Source: Lentzea californiensis (GTDB taxonomy: Bacteria; Actinomycetota; Actinomycetes; Mycobacteriales; Pseudonocardiaceae). From it: DNA of 64,000 nucleotides. Location of the stretch: assembly GCF_024648825.1 (NCBI RefSeq), contig NZ_JANBBE010000004.1, positions 1 to 64,000 on the forward strand. Reading direction: 5' to 3'. Of this stretch, positions 40,562 to 49,645 are shown piece by piece. The translations under genes and the position numbers were made by a program. A model generated the notes under the pieces. That model had not been told where the DNA came from. It did not search any database and saw nothing but the letters and a program-made list of their open reading frames with translations. Each line of letters starts with the position of its first letter. Position 1 is the stretch's first letter.

Positions 40562-41452
40562 ATGGAAACGGTGCTCGGAGTACGAGGGGCGCGGCACAGC
40601 TACGGTGCCACGCAGGCGCTGGACGGCGTTGATCTCGACGTCGGCGCGGGGGAGTGCGTGGCGCTGCTCGGGCCGAACGGCGCGGGCAAGACGACGCTGG
40701 TGAACCAGGTGATCGGGCTCCTGCCCGCCCAGGCCGGTTCGGTGCTCGTGTGCGGTGGTGACCCCCGCATCGCGTCGACCCGCAGGCAGCTCGGGGTGGT
40801 GCAGCAGTCGCTCGGGTTCCCGAACACGCTGAAGGTGTCCGAGCTGGTCGTGGGGGCCGCGGTGCGCGCGGGCAAGCCCCGGGCGGCGGCCGGGCCGGTG
40901 ATGGCCGAGCTCGACCTGGTCGAACTGGCCGGGCGGCGCGCGTCCAAGCTCTCCGGCGGCCAGAAGCAACGGCTGCAGCTCGCCATGGCCCTGGTCGCCG
41001 ATCCGGCGCTGCTGGTGCTGGACGAACCGACCGCGGGTCTGGACGTGCCCACCCGCAAGCGGTTCTGGCAGATCCTCGCCGAACGGCGTGGGCGCGGGGC
41101 CGGCGTCCTGCTCACCACGCACCTCATCGAGGAGTCCTCGGCCGTCGCCGACCGCGTCGTCGTGCTCGACCGCGGCCGGGTGCTCGCCGGGGGCACGCCG
41201 GACGAACTGGTCGCGCGGCTGCCCGACCGCACGGTGATCGCCCGGACGGCCCTGGGCTTGGAGCGCCTCCAAGCGCTGCCGGGTGTCGTGTCGTTGCGCG
41301 GCGACGGCGAGCACGTCCGGCTCGGCACGCGTGCGCCGGAGGCGTTGTTGCGGGTGCTGCTCGCGGAGGACCCCGGCCTGTCCGACCTGCGGGTCGAGGG
41401 TGCCGGACTGGAAGAGGCAGTGGCGGGTCTGATCGAGAGGGGTGCCGCGTGA
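40562..41452 (+). CDS. ABC transporter ATP-binding protein
   Basis: This 296-residue ATPase has Walker A GPNGAGKTT (37-45), the signature LSGGQKQR (about 133-140), Walker B LLVLDEPTAGLD (about 151-162) and a switch His in LLTTHLIEE. It belongs to the drug/DesKR-linked ABC-2 exporter type. It energises the permease encoded by the next gene, whose GTG overlaps its stop (GTGA). The operon continues with a histidine kinase and a response regulator, as in membrane-stress or lipid-sensing export systems. Confidence 0.92.
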   Translation: METVLGVRGARHSYGATQALDGVDLDVGAGECVALLGPNGAGKTTLVNQVIGLLPAQAGSVLVCGGDPRIASTRRQLGVVQQSLGFPNTLKVSELVVGAAVRAGKPRAAAGPVMAELDLVELAGRRASKLSGGQKQRLQLAMALVADPALLVLDEPTAGLDVPTRKRFWQILAERRGRGAGVLLTTHLIEESSAVADRVVVLDRGRVLAGGTPDELVARLPDRTVIARTALGLERLQALPGVVSLRGDGEHVRLGTRAPEALLRVLLAEDPGLSDLRVEGAGLEEAVAGLIERGAA

Positions 41453-42185
41453 CCGTGCACAAGATCTTCGGCGTGGAGCTCGCGGACGAGCTGAGGGGTA
41501 TCGTCCGCGAACCGGCCGCCCTGTTCTTCTCGATCATCATGCCGGTGGGGTTCTTCGCGCTCTTCGTGTCGCTGTTCGGGAAGTTCAGCGCCGGCGGGGT
41601 CTCCGCGGGCACGACGATGATCGCCACGTTCGGCGCGTTCGGCGTGATCTCGGTCGTGCTGATGAACCCCGGCATCGGCGTCGCGTCCGACCGGGAACGC
41701 GGCTGGCTGCGGGCGAAGCAGGTGTCGGCGGTGCCGATCGGCGTGACGCTCGCGGCGAAGGTGGTGGCGGCACTGCCCTACGCCGCCGGGGTGCTGGTCG
41801 CGATGACGGCGACCGCGGCCGTCACCGGTTCGCTGAACGCGCCGTTGCCCGCGCTGCTGAGGCTTCTCGTCGTGCTGGTGCTCGGCGCGCTGCCGTTCGC
41901 GTTGCTGAGCCTCGCGATCGGGTTCCAGGTCGGGGCGGGTGCCGCGGCCGCCGTGCTCAACGCGATCCTCATCCCCACGTCCGTCCTTTCCGGACTGTGG
42001 ATGCCGCTGGAGATCATGCCCGCGTTCTTCGGTGACGTCGCGCGGTTCCTGCCGACCTACCACCTGTCGGAGCTCGCCCGCGCACAGCTGACCGGCGGGC
42101 CGGCCGTCGCGCACGTGCTCGTGCTGCTGGGCTTCGCGCTGGTGGCTGCGGTGCTCGCGGCCGTGTCGTATCGTCATGCGCGGTC

Positions 42186-42189
<4 letters not shown>
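41449..42189 (+). CDS. ABC-2 type transporter permease
   Basis: This 246-residue protein has six membrane segments, beginning AALFFSIIMPVGFFALFVSL, with the ABC-2 signature-like end LSGLWMPLEIMPAFFGDVAR followed by FLPTYHLSELAR. It pairs with the upstream ATPase, and export of an antibiotic or lipid is likely. It overlaps the ATPase gene by GTGA and the kinase gene by ATGA. Confidence 0.9.
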
Positions 42190-43246
<1,057 letters not shown>

Positions 43247-43250
<4 letters not shown>

Positions 43251-43849
43251 TCAGGGTCGTGCTGGCGGAGGACCAGGCGATGGTGCGCGGCGCGTTCGCC
43301 CAGCTGCTCGACCTGCAGCCCGACGTCACGGTCGTCGCGACCGCGGGGGACGGCGACGAGGCGCTCGCGGCCGTGGCGGAACACCGGCCCGACGTGCTGC
43401 TGACCGACATCGAGATGCCCGGCCGGACCGGACTGGACGTCGCGCAGGCGCTGAGCGGGCGCGGCGACCCCACCCGCGTCCTGATCATCACGACCTTCGC
43501 CCGCAGCGGGTACCTGAGGCGCGCGATGGACGCCGGGGTCTCCGGGTACGTGCTGAAGGACGCGCCGATCGCGGACCTCGTCTCGGCGCTGCGCCGCGTG
43601 CACGCCGGCGAACGCGTCGTCGCCGCCGAGCTCGCGATGGCCGCGTGGGACAGCGCCGATCCCCTGACACCACGCGAACGCGAGCTGCTGCAAGAGGTCA
43701 CGACGGGCGCGAGCAACGCCGACATCGCGGCCCGGCTCAACCTCGCCGAGGGCACCGTCCGCAACTACCTGTCGACCGCGATGGCCAAGCTGGGCGCGCG
43801 CAACCGTTCCGAGGCGGCGAACACCGCGCGGGAACGGGGCTGGCTCTAA
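43247..43849 (+). CDS. NarL/DesR-type response regulator
   Basis: This 200-residue protein has a receiver domain (acidic pair E8-D9, phospho-acceptor D54 in LLTDIEMPG, K104 in YVLKDAP) and a C-terminal LuxR helix-turn-helix (ASNADIAARLNLAEGTVRNY). It is the partner of the upstream kinase and probably controls its own operon through the palindrome at 40488. Its TAA overlaps the stop of the convergent DNA-repair gene by four bases. Confidence 0.93.
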
Positions 43850-44511
43850 CCGTTGCGCCGCACCATCTCGCCGATCCAGATCGGCGCGAACGGCGACGTG
43901 CAGCCCGGTGGTGTCGGGTAGTCCTTGAGGACCTCCAGGCGTTCGCCGATCTCGACGGCGCGGGCGCGCAGTGCGGGGTGTTCGATCCCGATCTGCGCCA
44001 GGCAGTGGTTCATCGCCCACTGCAGCCGCGCCGGCGCGTCCTTCATGTCCTTCTCGACGATGTCGAGCAGACCGTCGAGGTCGAGGCCCTCCGGCTTCTT
44101 CGCCACCCGGTCGACGGTCAGCGCCCAGCCCGCGCTCGCGACCACCGGGTCCGGGTCTGCGAACCAGAGCACGCGCAGCTCTTCGGTGTGCGGGCTCTTC
44201 TTCACCACGTAGTTCACGAGCCAGTCGTGCACCTTGGGGCGCCCGGCCTCGCGCAGCATGGTGTCGAGCTCGTCGCGCCCGAACGCCTTGGGGCGGCAGA
44301 CCAGCAGCGCCAGCAGCCGGGCCGCGGTGTCACCCGTCGCCCACAGTTCGAGCGAGAGGTCCTGCTGCGTCTTGAGGCGCTTCGCGATCGCGCGCAGCTT
44401 GCCGAGGTTCACGCCGTGGTCGTCGCCGTGCTTCTCGTTCACCGCGCGTGCCTTCGGGTCTTCGAGCGCGGCCAGTTCTGCCATCAGCCCCGCCACCGTG
44501 TCGTCCGCCAC
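43846..44511 (-). CDS. DNA alkylation repair (HEAT-like) protein
   Basis: This 221-residue protein is of the AlkD/DNA-alkylation-repair family (HEAT-like repeats). Family segments are EKHGDDHGVNLGKLRAIAKR, LWATGDTAARLLALLVCRP, and the repeat-forming WAMNHCLAQIGIEHPALRAR. Family enzymes remove cationic alkylated bases while bound around DNA; the catalytic residues cannot be confirmed by eye. It overlaps the convergent response regulator gene by four bases. Confidence 0.85.
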   Translation of the reverse strand: MADDTVAGLMAELAALEDPKARAVNEKHGDDHGVNLGKLRAIAKRLKTQQDLSLELWATGDTAARLLALLVCRPKAFGRDELDTMLREAGRPKVHDWLVNYVVKKSPHTEELRVLWFADPDPVVASAGWALTVDRVAKKPEGLDLDGLLDIVEKDMKDAPARLQWAMNHCLAQIGIEHPALRARAVEIGERLEVLKDYPTPPGCTSPFAPIWIGEMVRRNG

Positions 44512-44558
44512 CGCTCGACCTCCCGTTCGCCAGCCGACAGCTTACGAGCAGGAACGCC

Positions 44559-44924
44559 TCAGTCGCTCAGCGCCGCGATCACCGGGCACTGGTCCCGGAC
44601 GCCGTTCGCGGCGACGTCGAGCAACGCGAGCCGCACGCGGTCCAGGTCGTCGATCCGCTGCTCGATCTCGGCGACCTTGACGGTGACCACGTCCCCCACG
44701 TCGGGTGTCGTGGAAGCGGAGAGGAGCTGCTCGACCTCGGTGAGCGTGAACCCGAGCCGGGCCGCGCGGCGGATGAACCTCAACCGCTTCAACGCTTCCT
44801 GGTCGTAGTGGCGGTAGCCGCCGTGGGACCGGGCGGTGGGGACGACGAGGCCGCGGCGCTCGTAGAACCGCACGGTGCTGATGCCCACCCCGGCGGCGCG
44901 GGCCAGTTCGGATATGCGCACCAC
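44559..44924 (-). CDS. MerR-family transcriptional regulator
   Basis: This 121-residue regulator has the MerR winged helix (about 1-70: VRISELARAAGVGISTVRFY, then GGYRHYDQEALKRLRFIRRA) and a dimerisation helix (about 80-112). A single Cys in QCPVIAALSD near the C-terminus is where metal-sensing relatives keep ligands, but one Cys alone is weak evidence for metal. It is read after the membrane-protein gene, 6 bp apart, behind a perfect MerR-type operator at 45303-45326, so it controls itself and that gene. Confidence 0.88.
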   Translation of the reverse strand: MVRISELARAAGVGISTVRFYERRGLVVPTARSHGGYRHYDQEALKRLRFIRRAARLGFTLTEVEQLLSASTTPDVGDVVTVKVAEIEQRIDDLDRVRLALLDVAANGVRDQCPVIAALSD

Positions 44925-44930
44925 CGGAAA

Positions 44931-45290
44931 CTACCTCCGCAGCAGCGCGCGCAACTGGGCCGCGCCCCAGAACAGCTCCAGCGCCAGGAACGCCGCCAGC
45001 GCCGGGCTGTGCCCCTGCCACAACGCCCAGGCGAACCAGAGGCTGAACAGAGCGCGCCCGGCGGTGTCGGCGGCGATCAGCAGCCGTTCCGGCCGCAGCC
45101 ACCGGACGATCGACCACATCACCACGACCGTGCCGAACAACGTGGAGAACAGGAGCGTCTGCGAACTGTGGGGAACGCCGAGCAGGTCCAGCGCCAGTGC
45201 GCCGGTCCAGGGCGTGACGAACGCGATGCTCGCCACGAGGTCGTACGCCGCACCGGCCTTGCCCCAGCGGGTCACGTGATCTTGTGTCAT
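44931..45290 (-). CDS. Small membrane protein under MerR control
   Basis: This 119-residue protein has four predicted membrane helices (AYDLVASIAFVTPWTGALAL; TLLFSTLFGTVVVMWSIVRW; LIAADTAGRALFSLWFAWAL; ALAAFLALELFWGAAQL). I do not recognise a named family. It is the first gene of a two-gene operon with the MerR regulator, just downstream of the MerR-type operator. A transport or stress role is possible. Confidence 0.72.
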   Translation of the reverse strand: MTQDHVTRWGKAGAAYDLVASIAFVTPWTGALALDLLGVPHSSQTLLFSTLFGTVVVMWSIVRWLRPERLLIAADTAGRALFSLWFAWALWQGHSPALAAFLALELFWGAAQLRALLRR

Positions 45291-45302
45291 GCGACCACGA
45301 TG

Positions 45303-45326
45303 GACTCTGCACCGTGGTGCAGAGTC
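45303..45326 (-). promoter_or_regulatory. MerR-type operator/promoter
   Basis: GACTCTGCACC and its exact reverse complement GGTGCAGAGTC flank two bases (11+2+11). Read on the minus strand, TTGACT starts the palindrome and is followed 19 bases later by CCATCG. This is the long -35 to -10 spacing that MerR proteins correct by bending DNA. Confidence 0.75.
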
Positions 45327-45375
45327 AAGCCCGCTACCGTGGACGGGCGAGCGTTCGCCGAGCCGAGGGAGGCGC

Positions 45376-46116
45376 GTGACCGGCCAGATCGTGCGTCACG
45401 CCGGCCGGATCGAGGCCGTGCGCATGCGGTTCGCGGCCGTGCACAAGGCCAGTGCGGTCGTCGTCGGCGACGAGACCGTGTACGGGCGGCTGTGCCGGTG
45501 GATCATCGACGCCGTCCTGGAGAAGCACGCCCGGCAGGACGAACTGGTCTCCTACGTCGAGGAGAACCTGCGCCTGATCGTGGCCGGGCTGTACGCCCTC
45601 TACGGCGTGCGGGCACCTGATCCCGACCCCGTGCGCGAGGCCGCCGTGCCCTCGCTGGTCGAGCCGGTCGAGGACTCCCCGCGGGCGGCGATGGAGCAGA
45701 TCATGCCGTTGCGGGATGCCCTGGACGACCTCACCGGCCTGCCGGACGTCATCGCCGCGCACGCGATGACCTGGTACAACATCGCGGCCGAGCAGCAGGA
45801 CATGGCCGACGAGATCGAGGACCTCCTGGAACAGGACGCGCCTCAGTGGAGTGGCGCCGAGGAGCACCTGCGGCTGATGGGCCACAACATCGAGGCGATC
45901 CGGGGGCTGAGCTCGGTGTCCGCGGCGTTCGGCGAGATCACCGAGAGCGTCGGCGTGCTGGTCGAGCAGACCCGGCGGCTCGTGCGGGAGCTCGTGATCA
46001 GCCTGGCCGTGGCGCCGACGGACGCGACGCTGTGGCGGCTGGCCTGCCGGATCGCGGTGTACGGGGTGGCGCTGGAGGCCACCCTCACGCACCTGGAGGA
46101 CCGGCTCAGCGGTTAG
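45376..46116 (+). CDS. WXG-like helical protein, possible type VII substrate
   Basis: This 246-residue protein has no signal peptide and is mostly helical. A W-x-G turn lies in DAPQWSGAEEHL near residue 158, with helices either side (DDLTGLPDVIAAHAMTWYNI; FGEITESVGVLVEQTRRLV). That shape resembles WXG100/PPE-type substrates, but there is no ESX gene close by and the match is by eye. GTG 45376 follows GAGGGAGGC. It overlaps the convergent membrane-protein gene by 11 bases. Confidence 0.55.
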   Translation: MTGQIVRHAGRIEAVRMRFAAVHKASAVVVGDETVYGRLCRWIIDAVLEKHARQDELVSYVEENLRLIVAGLYALYGVRAPDPDPVREAAVPSLVEPVEDSPRAAMEQIMPLRDALDDLTGLPDVIAAHAMTWYNIAAEQQDMADEIEDLLEQDAPQWSGAEEHLRLMGHNIEAIRGLSSVSAAFGEITESVGVLVEQTRRLVRELVISLAVAPTDATLWRLACRIAVYGVALEATLTHLEDRLSG

Positions 46117-46315
46117 CGCGGCGTCGGGCCAGCTGGGGCAGGAACCACATGTAGATCCCCGTTCCCATGAGGACGAACAGCGGCAGCAGCGGCACGTACG
46201 ACACCCACACCACGGAACTGTCGACGGTCAGGGCGACCGCCGTGAACACCACGGTGGCCGTGAAGACCATGCTCACCACTCGGTGGAACTGCCGGATTCC
46301 CTTGCTGCTGGCCAT
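46106..46315 (-). CDS. Small two-helix membrane protein
   Basis: This 69-residue protein has two membrane segments (VVSMVFTATVVFTAVALTV and YVPLLPLFVLMGTGIYMWFL) and a basic C-terminus. ATG 46315 is chosen because AGGA precedes it; the frame is open to 46348. It follows the TetR gene on the same strand and may be co-transcribed with it. No function is known. Confidence 0.65.
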   Translation of the reverse strand: MASSKGIRQFHRVVSMVFTATVVFTAVALTVDSSVVWVSYVPLLPLFVLMGTGIYMWFLPQLARRRANR

Positions 46316-46364
46316 TTTTTCGGTCCTCCCGGTCGTTGTTGGACCCAACGGTAGGAGCGGACGC

Positions 46365-46904
46365 TCAGCCGTGCTTCTCGATTCCTGACCGGACGATCGC
46401 GCGGGCCTCCTCCGGCGTCAGATTGCCCGTCAGGGTCAGGTGCGCGAGTCCCAGCGCCAGCGCGAGCAGTTCCTTCGCCGCCGGACCGGTCAGCACGGTC
46501 AGCAGCTCGACCAGCTCGTCGTAGCCCCGGCGGAGCTGCGCGACCAGTTCCGGGTTCGTCAGGGCGTGCGTCTCGAACGCCTGCGCGACGCGGAACTGCC
46601 GGCGTTCCTCCTCGGTCCCGGGGATCAGTTCCGTCAGCAGCGCCTCGGCGGGGGACGACTCGGCGAGGCGGGCCTGGACGCGGGCGGTGCCGAGGTCGTT
46701 GATCGCGGTGAACGCCGCCGTGAGCAGGTCGTCCTTGCTGGGGAAGTAGTGCTGGACGCGGCCCACGGACACACCGGCGCGTTCGGCGACGCGGCGGATG
46801 CTGACCTGGTGGGTGCCCTCGGTGTCGATGATTTCGAACACCGCTTCCAGGATCGCGGCGCGCCGTTCGTCGTGGGCGGCGCCCCTGCCTCGTACCGGCT
46901 TCAC
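46365..46904 (-). CDS. TetR-family transcriptional regulator
   Basis: This 179-residue repressor has the TetR helix-turn-helix (about 12-58: RRAAILEAVFEIIDTEGTHQ, then RRVAERAGVSVGRVQHYFPS) and a helical ligand-binding domain. It is divergent from a small membrane-protein gene (47010). A perfect CAATAC-N4-GTATTG palindrome between them is the likely operator, so it probably represses that gene and itself. The ligand is unknown. Confidence 0.88.
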   Translation of the reverse strand: MKPVRGRGAAHDERRAAILEAVFEIIDTEGTHQVSIRRVAERAGVSVGRVQHYFPSKDDLLTAAFTAINDLGTARVQARLAESSPAEALLTELIPGTEEERRQFRVAQAFETHALTNPELVAQLRRGYDELVELLTVLTGPAAKELLALALGLAHLTLTGNLTPEEARAIVRSGIEKHG

Positions 46905-46978
46905 TCGGCTCCTCTTTTCGAGACGTTCGCATTGATTTGACCACGAGGACGGACGGGGCTACCGTTCGGATGTCAAAG

Positions 46979-46994
46979 CAATACGGAAGTATTG
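46979..46994. promoter_or_regulatory. TetR-type operator CAATAC-GGAA-GTATTG
   Basis: The 16-base perfect palindrome lies 15 bases before the GTG at 47010. A second imperfect pair, ATTGATTTGAC (46931) and GTCAAAGCAAT (46972), matches at 10 of 11 positions and extends the control region towards the TetR gene. Confidence 0.6.
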
Positions 46995-47009
46995 ATCTGA
47001 GGGGGAGTA

Positions 47010-47213
47010 GTGGTGGAGCTGATCGCGCTGGTCCTGCTGGTGCAGGGCGGCGGCGGGTTGATCAACAACCTGACCGGTGGGTCGAGGGGCTGGTTCGTGC
47101 TGAACTACGTGGAGATGCCGGACGCGCTGCGGGTCACGGCGTACGCGGTGATGATCCTGCTGGGACTGGTGCTGGTGGTCCGGAGGTTCGGCTGGGACTG
47201 GCTCAGGGGCTAG
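47010..47213 (+). CDS. Small membrane protein, probable TetR target
   Basis: This 67-residue protein has two hydrophobic segments (LIALVLLVQGGGGLINNL and VTAYAVMILLGLVLVVRRF). GTG 47010 or 47013 both fit behind GGGGGAG. It lies directly downstream of a TetR-type palindrome and divergent from the regulator. I do not recognise the family. Confidence 0.68.
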   Translation: MVELIALVLLVQGGGGLINNLTGGSRGWFVLNYVEMPDALRVTAYAVMILLGLVLVVRRFGWDWLRG

Positions 47214-47371
47214 TGCCGCCGGGCGCCGGGCGGTTCCCCGGCGCTGGACTCGGAGGGGTGCTCAACGCCGCCGTGGGCCGTGGCGCAAAATCTCCTGGCG
47301 CGAGATGTCGATCCCGGCGTCTCCCGTTCGACGCACTGATGACAGCAAGCGCGAACACCGAGGAGAACCAG

Positions 47372-47944
47372 ATGCGCACCCTGATCGCCACCGCCTTCGT
47401 CTCGCTCGACGGCGTCGTCGAGTCGCCCGGCGGCGAGCCCGGTCACCGCAGCGCCGGCTGGACCTTCCAGGACATCGAGTTCGACGAGGCCGCCTACGAG
47501 ATCAAGGGCCGCGAGCAGGACGAGGCCGCGGCGATGATGATGGGCCGGGTCAGCTACGAGGCGTTCGCCCCGGTGTGGCCGACGCTCGACTACTTCCCGA
47601 AGTACAACGCGATGCCGAAGTTCGTCGTGTCCAGCACGCTCAAGGACGACCAGCTGGTCGACAACTGGGGCGACATCACGATCCTGCGCTCGCTGGACGA
47701 CGTGGCCGCGCTGAAGGAGACCGAGGGCGGGCCGATCTCCGTCCACGGCAGCGCGACGCTCAACCGCACCCTTTCCGACGCGGGCCTGATCGACCGCTAC
47801 CACCTGCTGGTGTTCCCGGTGCTGCTCGGCGCGGGCAAGCGGCTGTTCAGCGAGACCGACAAGGCCAAGCAGGTGCTGAAGGTCGTCGAGAGCGAGACGT
47901 ACTCGAACGGCATCCAGAAGCTGGTCTACGACGTCGTGCGCTGA
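47372..47944 (+). CDS. Dihydrofolate reductase-family (RibD C-terminal) protein
   Basis: This 190-residue protein has the RibD_C/DHFR-like fold: MRTLIATAFVSLDGVVESPG at the start, MMMGRVSYEAFAPVWP in the cofactor region, and ISVHGSATLNRTLSDAGLID then VFPVLLGAGKRLF at the end. Such proteins bind NADPH, and true folate or riboflavin roles are not implied without context. ATG 47372 has AGGAGA 7 bases upstream; the frame is open further upstream without a better start. It stands alone. Confidence 0.87.
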   Translation: MRTLIATAFVSLDGVVESPGGEPGHRSAGWTFQDIEFDEAAYEIKGREQDEAAAMMMGRVSYEAFAPVWPTLDYFPKYNAMPKFVVSSTLKDDQLVDNWGDITILRSLDDVAALKETEGGPISVHGSATLNRTLSDAGLIDRYHLLVFPVLLGAGKRLFSETDKAKQVLKVVESETYSNGIQKLVYDVVR

Positions 47945-47946
47945 CC

Positions 47947-48609
47947 TCAGGCGCACTCGCGCACGGCGGCCACGACCCCGGCGAACGAGTCGACCAGCCA
48001 GGTCGGGTTCGCGTTGAGCAACTGGTCGACGCCGTGCACGCCGTAGGTCACGGCGATGGACGCGATGCCCGCTCCGTGCGCCATGTTGATGTCGTGAGTG
48101 GTGTCCCCGACCATGACCGCGTTGCGCGGGGACACCCCGAGCCTGCGCAGCACGAGCAGGCCGGATTCGGGATGGGGCTTGGGTTTCGAGACCTGGTCCG
48201 CGCCGACGACGACGGAGAACTCCTCGCGCAGACCGGCCGCGGTGAGCAGCGCCTCGGCGTTCCCGATGAACTTGCTCGTGGCGACGGCGAGCTGGAAACC
48301 GTCGTCCCGCAACGACTGCAGCCCGTCGTACACGCCAGGGAACACCAGTTGCGTCGCCATCGGCAGCACGATCTTGCGGTACGTCGGGTGGTAGAGCTCG
48401 ACGCAGGCGGTGACGACCGGTTCGTCCTCGGACGTCCCGAGCACCTTCGCGAACGCGGCGGGCAGCGGGAGCCCGATCGTGGCGCGGATGGTCGGCGAGT
48501 CCGCCGTGGGCAGGTCGAGCTGGGCGAACACCGCGGCGAACGTCGTGACGATCCCGCGCGGGGAGTCGACGAGCGTGCCGTCGAGGTCGAAGATCGCGCA
48601 CCGGTTCAA
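47947..48609 (-). CDS. indB: HAD-family phosphatase, IndB-like
   Basis: This 220-residue HAD hydrolase has motif I DLDGT (8-12) in [12 protein letters not shown], motif II in LAVATSKF, motif III K in KPKPHPE and motif [12 protein letters not shown], as in phosphoglycolate-phosphatase-like enzymes. It is the last gene of the indigoidine-type operon, and its TTG 48609 overlaps the stop of the indA-like gene (TTGA). IndB-type HAD phosphatases accompany indigoidine NRPS genes in Streptomyces and are thought to act on a sugar-phosphate or nucleotide-like intermediate. The exact substrate is not known from sequence. Confidence 0.8.
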   Translation of the reverse strand: MNRCAIFDLDGTLVDSPRGIVTTFAAVFAQLDLPTADSPTIRATIGLPLPAAFAKVLGTSEDEPVVTACVELYHPTYRKIVLPMATQLVFPGVYDGLQSLRDDGFQLAVATSKFIGNAEALLTAAGLREEFSVVVGADQVSKPKPHPESGLLVLRRLGVSPRNAVMVGDTTHDINMAHGAGIASIAVTYGVHGVDQLLNANPTWLVDSFAGVVAAVRECA

Positions 48610-49403
48610 GACGGGAACTCCTTCGCGTGGGCGGCGGCGAGCTCTCCCGCGACCTCGGCGGTGCTGATCCGCACCGCCAGTGTCGCCTTCACGGACTCGA
48701 TCTCGTCGTCGTCGATCGCGTCCGCGGGCTTCGTCGGTGTGGTCACGAGGAACGAGCCGGGGTTGCCGAGTGCCCAGTGGCTTTCGATCGCGCGGGCCAT
48801 CACCCGCGGGTCGTCGACGCGGTGCGGGCTGGGCAGACCGGAGGTCTCGAAGTAGAACGCGGGGAAGTCGTCCGACCGGTAGGCGACGACCGGAACGCAG
48901 TGCGTTTCCAGGAACTCCAGCGTGAGCCCGAGGTCGAGGGTGTGCCGGGCCCCCGCGCAGACCACCGCGAGCTTGGAACGGGTGAGCTGCACGAGGTCGG
49001 GGGACAGCCGCCGGCCGCCCCGGTGCACGCCGCCGATCTCCGCGCTGGACAGGAACTTCAGCCCCGCGAGCCCGGCCGCGACCATCGACGCCGAGACCGT
49101 CGCCGCCCCTGTCGTGCCGCGGGCCAGGACGACCGGCAGGTCCCGGCCGTCCACTGCGGACACCCCTGGTGTGGCGGCGAACCTCTCGATGTCGGACTCG
49201 GAGAGGCCGACGAGGATCCGGCCCTTGTCGACGCCGATCGTGGCGGGGACCGACCCGCTCGCCCGCACCGCGTCCTCGACCAGGCGCGCGGTCTCGGCGC
49301 TGTCCGGGCCGGACCTGAGCACGTCCGACGCCAGCGCCACGACGGGCTGGCCCGCCGTGACCGCCTCGGCCACTTCCTCGCTGTACACCAGGGGAATGCG
49401 CAT
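48606..49403 (-). CDS. indA: Pseudouridine-5'-phosphate glycosidase-like protein, IndA type
   Basis: This 265-residue protein matches the PsuG/indigoidine-synthase-A family, whose members make or break C-glycosidic bonds between ribose-5-phosphate and a uracil-like ring. Typical segments are [53 protein letters not shown] and [20 protein letters not shown]. It is somewhat shorter than PsuG (about 310 residues). ATG 49403 lies 7 bp after the tautomerase gene. Next to an indigoidine-type NRPS it suggests a C-nucleoside side branch or a support function; this is inference. Confidence 0.82.
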   Translation of the reverse strand: MRIPLVYSEEVAEAVTAGQPVVALASDVLRSGPDSAETARLVEDAVRASGSVPATIGVDKGRILVGLSESDIERFAATPGVSAVDGRDLPVVLARGTTGAATVSASMVAAGLAGLKFLSSAEIGGVHRGGRRLSPDLVQLTRSKLAVVCAGARHTLDLGLTLEFLETHCVPVVAYRSDDFPAFYFETSGLPSPHRVDDPRVMARAIESHWALGNPGSFLVTTPTKPADAIDDDEIESVKATLAVRISTAEVAGELAAAHAKEFPS

Positions 49404-49410
49404 CGGCACC

Positions 49411-49635
49411 TCAGTAGCTCGGGGTCTTGCGCAGGAGGTGGTTCCGTTCCACGATCTCCGGCGCGTAGACCTGGTCCTGCCACGCCTGCTGCTCGACCGG
49501 TTCCAAGGCGATCGACACGACGCCCTCGGCACAGCCGAACGCCCTCGTCACCGCCTCCGTGATGGCCGAGACCAGCTCGGACGTCTGCTCGTCGTTGAGC
49601 GGTGCAGGGAAGTGCTTGATGTTCACGTGCGGCAT
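49411..49635 (-). CDS. 4-oxalocrotonate tautomerase-family protein
   Basis: This 74-residue protein has the 4-OT pattern: Pro2, which becomes the catalytic N-terminal base after Met removal, the first strand PHVNIKHFP, and the helix [21 protein letters not shown] second strand ([13 protein letters not shown]) and a C-terminal tail follow. It starts 10 bases after the NRPS stop with GAGGAGG in the gap, so it belongs to the operon. The end of the NRPS repeats its first helix. It may act on a keto/enol step of the pigment or C-nucleoside pathway; not shown. Confidence 0.82.
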   Translation of the reverse strand: MPHVNIKHFPAPLNDEQTSELVSAITEAVTRAFGCAEGVVSIALEPVEQQAWQDQVYAPEIVERNHLLRKTPSY

Positions 49636-49645
49636 GCGAGCCTCC

